From Hyphomicrobiales bacterium (GTDB taxonomy: Bacteria > Pseudomonadota > Alphaproteobacteria > Rhizobiales > WTKA01), in contig WTKA01000157.1 in NCBI GenBank assembly GCA_011524605.1, forward strand, positions 1 through 52,761: a stretch of 52,761 nucleotides of DNA, in the 5' to 3' direction. Every line of letters begins with the position of its first letter. The first letter of the stretch is position 1. The notes beneath the pieces were generated by a model. The model was not told the DNA's origin. It worked only from the letters and a program-made list of their open reading frames with translations, and searched no databases. Positions 46,105 through 52,761 of this stretch are shown in pieces. The translations under genes were made by a program, and so were the position numbers.

Positions 46105-48153
46105 TTATGCCGAGCCGCGCCTATTAGCCCGCCTTTTTCGCTTACTGCCAGCTTCTTTTTGGCCTGATTGAGCAGAAGAAATGACAAATTTTGGCATATC
46201 AACATTATTCCTCAAAATTTGGAATTCATCTGCACTGTTAGGAATGCCCATAGCTGCAATAAAATGTTCTTGGAAACGAGGCTCAACAGCCGTTTCAATC
46301 TTTTCGATTTTTTCAACGACATCTTCTATTTCTTGGCGGGTATCTTTATTCAATAAGGCGATGCGTGCGCCCGTCCCTGCCGCATTACCAGCAGCAATAA
46401 CATTTTCTAATTGACAATCGGGTATCATCCCTAAAATCAAAGCATATTTTGTATCAATATGCGTACCAAAAGCCCCTGCTAGTTTGATTTTATCAACTGC
46501 ATTAACGCCCAATTTTTCCATTAACAATTTGCAACCTGCATAAAGCGCTGATTTTGCAAGCTGGATAGCACGCACATCATTTTGCGTTACCTTAACAGTG
46601 ACCTCTCCTTCATGAACAAGATAGGAGAAAGTACGGCCATCTTGCAAAATTCGGTTTGATTTTTGGGCAAGTGTCCCATCGATCACACCGTCTTGGGTAA
46701 TGATGCCAGCCAAATACATTTGCGCAATGATTTCAATAATGCCTGACCCACAAATGCCTGTCACACCAATATTCTCGACCTCTTTTGCAAAGCCTTCTTC
46801 ATCAGACCATGTCTCAGAGCCAATAATGCGAAAACGTGGTTCTAGCGTCTCTTTGTCAATACGCACTCTTTCAATCGCACCAGGGGCAGCCCTTTGACCA
46901 GAGGAAATTTCTGCTCCTTCGAAAGCAGGCCCTGTGGGGGAGCTTGCCGCAACCAGCTTATCTTTATTACCAAGCACAATTTCAGCATTGGTGCCCACAT
47001 CAACCAGCAGCGTAATTTCTTCATTGTTAAATGGGGCTTCAGATAAAACAACACCAGCGGTATCTGCCCCCACATGCCCCGCAATACAAGGCAGAATATA
47101 AACCCGTCCACCTGAAGCAATGCTAATATCAATATCAGAGGCTTTAAAAGATTGCGCACTGCCTGCAGCAAGCGCAAAAGGCGCACCACCCAATTCTGTC
47201 GGGTCAATGCCTAAAAAGAGATGATGCATCACGGGGTTGCCAACAAAAACAGCATCAAGCACAACATCTTTTGTAATCTCCGCTTCTTCGCACACTTGCT
47301 CAATAAGCGTATTAATCGCCTCGCGCACAGCCTTTGTCATTTCTTGATCCCCACCGGGATTCATCATCACATAAGACACCCTGCTCATAAGGTCTTCCCC
47401 AAAACGAATTTGAGGGTTCATTATCCCCGATGCAGCCACCACATCGCCTGTTTGCATATTGGTTAAGTGACATGCAATTGTTGTAGAACCAATATCAACC
47501 GCGAGACCATAGAGCTTATCTTGCAATTCTGGCCATACCGCTATGATATGCTTATCATTATAAATGGCGACAGTAATTTTCCACTGTCCTTTACGCAAAG
47601 CTTTTTGTAGAATTGGCAAGATATGTAAATCACAGTCAGCTATGTCTAAATTCCATTGCGCGGCGATTGCTTCATAAACACGCTCTAAGTCACCTTTTGG
47701 ATTATGCATATCAGGCTCTTCGACCTCGATATAATAAAGACGAATACAAGGGTTTAAAATTATATCACGCTCATCAGCCTGTTTGCGCACAATTTGTTTA
47801 TGCATTTCAGATTCAGGTGGCACATCAATAACAATATCCCCCTCAATCTGAGCGGAGCAGCTTAAACGCCTTAAATCTGCTAATCCAAATTTATTTTTAT
47901 ATCGCTCCTCTTTTGCGCCGAAAGGGCTGATATTTTCTGACGTAGAAGTGATGGCATGTTTTGCAAATTCGCCAAAAGAAGGCTCAATTTGACAGCGTCC
48001 ACAAATACCACGCCCACCGCATACAGAATCAATATTCACGCCCAAAGCGCGAGCAGCCTCTAAGATAGGCGTCCCCTTTGCAAAGCGCCCTCTTTTGCCA
48101 GAAGGTGTGAAAATAATAAGCGGGTCATTTTTATTGTCAGACAAAGTAGCCAT
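46105..48153 (-). CDS. RACE-type ferredoxin/ASKHA protein (corrinoid reactivator-like)
   Basis: The 682-residue protein has an N-terminal 2Fe-2S ferredoxin domain with cysteines in SVCGGRGICGRC (45, 51, 54) and RLSCSA (99). A linker follows, then a large ASKHA ATPase-like domain beginning YGLAVDIGSTTIACHL near residue 216, with DVGTNAEIVLG, GPAFEGAEISSGQRAA, and GNAAGTGARIALL. The tail is Lys/Arg-rich. Such proteins (DUF4445, RACE/RamA-like) reduce inactive cobalt in corrinoid methyltransferase systems. No corrinoid protein or MttB-like methyltransferase gene is in the window, so its partner is elsewhere. It reads away from ccrM. Confidence 0.9.
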   Translation of the reverse strand: MATLSDNKNDPLIIFTPSGKRGRFAKGTPILEAARALGVNIDSVCGGRGICGRCQIEPSFGEFAKHAITSTSENISPFGAKEERYKNKFGLADLRRLSCSAQIEGDIVIDVPPESEMHKQIVRKQADERDIILNPCIRLYYIEVEEPDMHNPKGDLERVYEAIAAQWNLDIADCDLHILPILQKALRKGQWKITVAIYNDKHIIAVWPELQDKLYGLAVDIGSTTIACHLTNMQTGDVVAASGIMNPQIRFGEDLMSRVSYVMMNPGGDQEMTKAVREAINTLIEQVCEEAEITKDVVLDAVFVGNPVMHHLFLGIDPTELGGAPFALAAGSAQSFKASDIDISIASGGRVYILPCIAGHVGADTAGVVLSEAPFNNEEITLLVDVGTNAEIVLGNKDKLVAASSPTGPAFEGAEISSGQRAAPGAIERVRIDKETLEPRFRIIGSETWSDEEGFAKEVENIGVTGICGSGIIEIIAQMYLAGIITQDGVIDGTLAQKSNRILQDGRTFSYLVHEGEVTVKVTQNDVRAIQLAKSALYAGCKLLMEKLGVNAVDKIKLAGAFGTHIDTKYALILGMIPDCQLENVIAAGNAAGTGARIALLNKDTRQEIEDVVEKIEKIETAVEPRFQEHFIAAMGIPNSADEFQILRNNVDMPKFVISSAQSGQKEAGSKRKRRANRRGSA

Positions 48154-48285
48154 TTTATTCCTAAATCGTTTTTTTGACTATATAGGTCTAAATATAAAAG
48201 AGATCAATCTATCGAAAAGACTTTGTTAAGCTTAATAGCCTATTATTGAACATAGTAAATTTTTTGTAACTCAGTTTTAGGTTAA

Positions 48286-49416
<1,131 letters not shown>

Positions 49417-49424
49417 TGTCTAAA

Positions 49425-49460
49425 GCTATTTATAGGTATTTTTATAGGTGTTTTTATAGG
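49425..49460 (-). repeat. Three 12-bp tandem repeats at a gene end
   Basis: Units ending in TTTATAGG occur every 12 bp at 49425-49436, 49437-49448 and 49449-49460. They encode the NTYK-NTYK end of the methyltransferase in frame, so copy-number change would alter length by four residues without frameshift. Confidence 0.6.
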
Positions 49461-50175
49461 ACTTAATTGGCTGAGGTTTCCAAACCATTGACTGTATCGG
49501 TATTCTTTTACCTTTAATGGGTGCAAAAATATCCTGATGGGCAACAGCCACCAAAACACCACCAACCCTTGGAAAAGGCCATCGCTTTAACCTTTCTAAT
49601 TGATTTGAAAATTTCAGCACATATTTATTATTTGTAGGCGGGGTAAATAATGCTGCTGTGATTTCATCTACAGCAAAATTAGCGCCCACAAGCAGCTGCT
49701 GCAACTGAAAAGCAGAAAAAGGGCGCCCATAACCAAAGGGCGTTCTTTCAAGTTGCGCCCAAATACCACTGCGATTTGGCACAACGATAATGATTTTACC
49801 CGTTGCTGCTAAAACACGCTTACACTCAGCCATTACTGCATTTATATCTTTTGTATGTTCTAATATATGCGACAAAATAAGAATATCTACGCAACTATCC
49901 GGCAGAGGTAGTAGATCTTCACTCATTAGCGCAGTGCTAATTTTATCATTTTGCGGCCAAGCAATGACCCCTTGCGCTGCAGGCGCGAAGGAAAGAACCC
50001 GCCTACTTTTGCCAAGAAAGGGACGCAAGAAAGGGCTTGTATAGCCAAGCCCCAAAATTGTTTGCGAAGGGTGTGGCTTTGTTTTTGATTGAATGGTTTT
50101 ACTGATTACCTCCCGCGCTAAAAGGCCAGGGTAATCCGCATAAAATCTTTTCATATCTAATATATCAGGATACAT
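49426..50175 (-). CDS. SAM-dependent methyltransferase (class I, Methyltransf_11-like)
   Basis: The 249-residue protein shows a Rossmann opening ILGLGYTSPFLRPF near residue 41, the acidic LPDSCVDILILSHILEHTKD segment, and VLAATGKIIIVVPNRSG. Substrate unknown. It is divergent from gloB, an arrangement common in alphaproteobacteria. Its C-terminus is a short tandem repeat (KNTYKNTYK) created by 12-bp DNA repeats, and it converges on ccrM with only a 9-nt gap. Confidence 0.85.
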   Translation of the reverse strand: MYPDILDMKRFYADYPGLLAREVISKTIQSKTKPHPSQTILGLGYTSPFLRPFLGKSRRVLSFAPAAQGVIAWPQNDKISTALMSEDLLPLPDSCVDILILSHILEHTKDINAVMAECKRVLAATGKIIIVVPNRSGIWAQLERTPFGYGRPFSAFQLQQLLVGANFAVDEITAALFTPPTNNKYVLKFSNQLERLKRWPFPRVGGVLVAVAHQDIFAPIKGKRIPIQSMVWKPQPIKSYKNTYKNTYK

Positions 50176-50286
50176 CGCAACGTCTCGATTTAAAGATTGG
50201 CAAATATCATTTTTTAATTATATATTATAAAGATATATATTGAGTATAAACACGAATAAGCATCTTGGATTTTATCAGGAGTTAAA

Positions 50287-51045
50287 ATGATAGAAACACT
50301 AATTTTCCCCTGTCTTCAAGATAATTTTGGACTATTAATTCATAACAGTAAAGAAAATAAAACCTTAAGCATTGATGCACCAGAAGCGGCTGCAATTGAA
50401 AAAGCCTTAATCCAGAAAGGCTGGCAACTCGATGAGATTTTAATCACGCACCATCATTTCGACCATGTCGCTGGCGCTGCGGCTTTAAAAGAAAAAATGG
50501 GCTGTAAAATCACAGCGCCGAAAAAAACAAAATTAGCGATAGCTGATGTTGAGCTAGAGGGTGATGAAGAGATCATTGCTTGTGGGATAAAATTTCAAGC
50601 TATCCCAACCCCCGGCCATACATTAGATCAAATCGCTTACTATGCCCCTGAAGAGAAAATTTTAGCAGCTGCAGATGCTTTATTCTCGCTTGGTTGTGGG
50701 CGTATGTTTGAAGGCACAGCAGCTGAATTTTGGGATAGTCTTAATCGCCTCAGTCAACTTCCTGATGATATTATGCTTTATTGCGGCCATGAATATACAC
50801 AAGCAAATGCACGCTTTGCCTTGCATGTTGATCCCAATAATATAGCGCTACAAAGACGCTCTCAAGAAGTTGAACAGCTAAGAAAACTCAATAAACATAC
50901 ATTGCCAATCTCCCTAGGGTTAGAAAAACAAACAAATCCTTTCTTGCGTGTTTCCGACCCTGCAATACGCGCAAAGCTTAATTTACCCGTCGCTTCAAAT
51001 GAAGAAGTCTTTGCCGCTTTAAGAGCTCTTAAAGATAAGTTTTAA
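50287..51045 (+). CDS. gloB: Hydroxyacylglutathione hydrolase (glyoxalase II)
   Basis: This 252-residue metallo-beta-lactamase fold enzyme splits S-lactoylglutathione to lactate and glutathione. The zinc motif is THHHFDHVAG near residue 54, with TPGHTLDQIAYY, DALFSLGCGRMFEGT and YCGHEYT. AGGAG precedes the ATG. Length is normal. Confidence 0.95.
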   Translation: MIETLIFPCLQDNFGLLIHNSKENKTLSIDAPEAAAIEKALIQKGWQLDEILITHHHFDHVAGAAALKEKMGCKITAPKKTKLAIADVELEGDEEIIACGIKFQAIPTPGHTLDQIAYYAPEEKILAAADALFSLGCGRMFEGTAAEFWDSLNRLSQLPDDIMLYCGHEYTQANARFALHVDPNNIALQRRSQEVEQLRKLNKHTLPISLGLEKQTNPFLRVSDPAIRAKLNLPVASNEEVFAALRALKDKF

Positions 51046-51067
51046 CAGATAGGCTAAAAACTAGATT

Positions 51068-51976
51068 ATGCTAGAAAAACAAAATCCAACGACCCTCTCT
51101 TGGGTTTTGCTCCTATGCCTTGTTGTTATGTGGGGCAGTTCATTTGCAGCAACCAAAATTTCTGTACAAAGCCTCTCGCCAGAATGGGTTGTTGCCCTTC
51201 GTCTCACTATTGGCGCTTTATTCGCTCTTCCCATTGCTTTGATGTTAGGACAATTCCCGAAAGCATTTTTAAAAGATTCAGGGCGCTATATTTTTCTAGC
51301 ATTATGCGCCACCATCCTGCCCTTTTTTCTCATCAGTTGGGGTACACAACATATCAGCTCAGCACTTGCTGGCATTATCATGGCAATTGTACCAATTAAC
51401 ATTTTAATTGGCGCACATTTTTTCTTAAAAGATGAAAAAATGACGATAAAATCAATTATCAGCGTTATCCTTAGTCTCATTGGCGTTGCCATCGTTATTC
51501 GCGTGGATACGATTGTGCTCGCTGATTTTTTGCAATCTAAAGCTCTTATAGCGCAAGTCGCTATAATAGCTGCAACCCTTTGCTATGCAGCTTCCAGCAT
51601 CTATTCTCGTAAATTTAGCAAAACAACACCCATAGAAAAAACAATTGGCATGCTCACCTATGGTGCAATTTTGTCTTGCGCCTATGCTTTCTATTCGGAT
51701 CCAACAGGTTGGCAGCTTGGCACAGTGAGCGCTTATCTTTCCGTGTCTTTTTTAGGCATTTTCCCCACAGCAGTTGCTGCTTTAATGCTTTTTTACCTTC
51801 TTGATAAAGTTGGTACCCACTTTGTCGCTTACACCAACTTCCTCATTCCTGTTTATGCCACAGTCTTTGGCTTTTTTGCTCTTGGGGAAGCCTTTTCTTA
51901 TCATGCAATTATCGGCCTTACCATCATCATTTTTGGTATTTATGTTTCCCAAAGCCAGAATAAAAAGACGAAATAA
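51068..51976 (+). CDS. EamA-family (DMT) transporter
   Basis: The 302-residue protein has ten membrane segments in two EamA halves. It begins WVLLLCLVVMWGSSFAATKISVQSLSPEWVVALRL, typical of DMT exporters. Substrate unknown (amino acids or metabolites are common). It starts 22 nt after gloB and probably shares its transcript. Confidence 0.9.
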   Translation: MLEKQNPTTLSWVLLLCLVVMWGSSFAATKISVQSLSPEWVVALRLTIGALFALPIALMLGQFPKAFLKDSGRYIFLALCATILPFFLISWGTQHISSALAGIIMAIVPINILIGAHFFLKDEKMTIKSIISVILSLIGVAIVIRVDTIVLADFLQSKALIAQVAIIAATLCYAASSIYSRKFSKTTPIEKTIGMLTYGAILSCAYAFYSDPTGWQLGTVSAYLSVSFLGIFPTAVAALMLFYLLDKVGTHFVAYTNFLIPVYATVFGFFALGEAFSYHAIIGLTIIIFGIYVSQSQNKKTK

Positions 51977-52081
51977 AAAGAGAAAATCGCTTATCACTTT
52001 CTTGTTATGCGACATTAAACCCCTATGATTTAGCCCTAGCTATAGATATAAATTGCAAGTCACTTTATACAAGGATAAAAG

Positions 52082-52690
52082 ATGCTAAAATTCATTCGTT
52101 ATGGTTCAATTGCCCTTATCGTCGTTCTTGCTGTTGCTATAGGCGCAAAAACTTTTCTAAGTAACCCACAACAAGCCTCGCGCTCTGTTGCAGGTATAAA
52201 ACTTGGCATGCCCATGACATTAACTTCCTCTGATGGGGAAATGGTGAATGAAAGCAGTTTTCAAGGCAAACCTCAAGCAATGCATTTTGGCTTCACTCAT
52301 TGCCCTGATATCTGTCCTGCTACCTTATGGGATATGCAAGACTGGATAGAAACGCTAGGAGCAGAGCTAGCCGAAGAAATTCATTTTTCAATGATTAGCG
52401 TTGACCCAGAGCGTGATACACCAGAACTATTGCAAAGCTACATGACTGCCTTTGATCCAAGAATAAAAGCCTATACAGCAGGTGTTGAGCAAACCCCTGA
52501 TGTCTTAAAAAGCTACCGAATTTATGCAAAAAAAATCCCTGATGAAACAGATCCGACCGTTTACAATGTAGATCACACATCCTCTGTTCTGCTTCTAGAT
52601 TCACAAAGCAGAATGGTTGGTACTATATCTTATATGGAAAATCCTGAGGTTGCCGTACAAAAACTTAAAAACCTAATCAACAGAGACTAG
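52082..52690 (+). CDS. senC: SCO1/SenC/PrrC copper protein
   Basis: The 202-residue protein has an N-terminal membrane anchor (about 8-26) and a thioredoxin-like SCO domain. The copper ligands are visible: CPDIC (Cys74 and Cys78) and His in NVDHTSSVLLLD near residue 163. It delivers copper to cytochrome c oxidase and, in Rhodobacter, its homologue links oxidase activity to RegB. Here regA and regB lie 42 kb and 23 kb away. The TAG stop shares its AG with the mobile-element end, so an insertion sits exactly at the stop codon. Confidence 0.93.
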   Translation: MLKFIRYGSIALIVVLAVAIGAKTFLSNPQQASRSVAGIKLGMPMTLTSSDGEMVNESSFQGKPQAMHFGFTHCPDICPATLWDMQDWIETLGAELAEEIHFSMISVDPERDTPELLQSYMTAFDPRIKAYTAGVEQTPDVLKSYRIYAKKIPDETDPTVYNVDHTSSVLLLDSQSRMVGTISYMENPEVAVQKLKNLINRD

Positions 52691-52708
52691 GCTCAGGAAC
52701 TATTATTT
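52689..52708 (+). repeat. Solo copy of the MITE terminal repeat
   Basis: AGGCTCAGGAACTATTATTT is a 20-bp variant of the element end, directly followed by a second, better-matching end in the same orientation. It overlaps the senC stop codon. Confidence 0.7.
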
Positions 52709-52761
52709 AGGCTCAGGACCTATTAATTTTGTTCAATTCTATTTGAATTAAAAGTATTAAT
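52709..52761 (+). mobile_element. Left end of another MITE copy, running off the window
   Basis: AGGCTCAGGACCTATTAAT and the following bases match 31295 onward almost exactly for about 50 bp, including the TTCAATTCT.TTTGAATTAAAA segment. The copy continues beyond the window. Inner bases already differ from the 31-kb copy (for example AGTATTAAT in place of ACTATTAGG). Confidence 0.8.

Overview
The window reads as a stretch of low-GC alphaproteobacterial chromosome, probably from the Hyphomicrobiales/Rhodobacterales side of the class. The evidence is a cell-cycle methyltransferase of the CcrM type, a RegA/RegB (PrrA/PrrB, ActR/ActS) redox two-component pair, an intracellular PHA depolymerase, the alphaproteobacterial cluster murA - DUF2948 - hisD - UPF0262 - LMW phosphatase, and a glycine-betaine/TMAO-type ABC transporter. 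The species cannot be named from the sequence. I see no rRNA, tRNA, CRISPR array, intact transposase or phage module.

Layout. 1-4.0 kb is an accessory segment on the minus strand: a HerA-like ATPase, then an AAA ATPase and an RloB-like protein that together resemble AbiL/RloAB defence pairs. 4.2-9.5 kb is one giant secreted LamG / H-type-lectin-like / RTX protein. 9.5-9.95 kb is a gene-free, hairpin-rich stretch. 9.95-12.7 kb holds yacG, regA and a DEAD-box helicase. 12.8-13.3 kb is gene-free and contains a truncated copy of a small mobile element. 13.3-17.1 kb has a MOP-family flippase converging on a serralysin-like RTX metalloprotease. 17.3-21.6 kb is the murA-hisD housekeeping cluster. 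21.7-23.7 kb carries rpmF, a small membrane protein, a Tat-exported L,D-transpeptidase and a membrane-anchored thioredoxin-like protein. 23.8-27.8 kb carries a sugar-phosphate transferase, hisC, a YgjP-like metallopeptidase and a PHA depolymerase with an added helix-hairpin-helix tail. 28.0-31.2 kb carries regB and a heme-type chemoreceptor. 31.3-31.6 kb is a complete 266-bp MITE. 31.6-41.9 kb holds a thioredoxin/TPR co-chaperone, a ProXp-ala-like editing protein, a DUF1223 protein, the betaine-type ABC operon, DUF6314 and YcgN proteins, a class A PBP, a cupin and an SDR. 42.1-48.2 kb carries cysN-cysD-cysH, a Lon-N domain protein and a RACE-type ferredoxin/ATPase. 48.3-52.7 kb carries ccrM, a methyltransferase, gloB, an EamA transporter and a SCO/SenC protein, ending in another copy of the mobile element.

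How the genes fit together. RegA, RegB and a SenC-like protein, often one operon in purple bacteria, are spread over 42 kb here. Next to regB lies a chemoreceptor with a CxxCH heme motif, so there is a redox-sensing theme. The sulfur genes form an APS-reductase route: CysH has the iron-sulfur cysteines and CysN is not fused to an APS kinase. Two RTX proteins imply a type I exporter encoded elsewhere. The clearest unexplained structure is a dispersed non-coding element with 19-bp perfect terminal inverted repeats (AGGCTCAGGACCTATTAAT). It is full length at 31295-31560, truncated at 13063-13257 and entering again at the right edge. Two of its ends sit exactly on the TAG stop codon of a gene.
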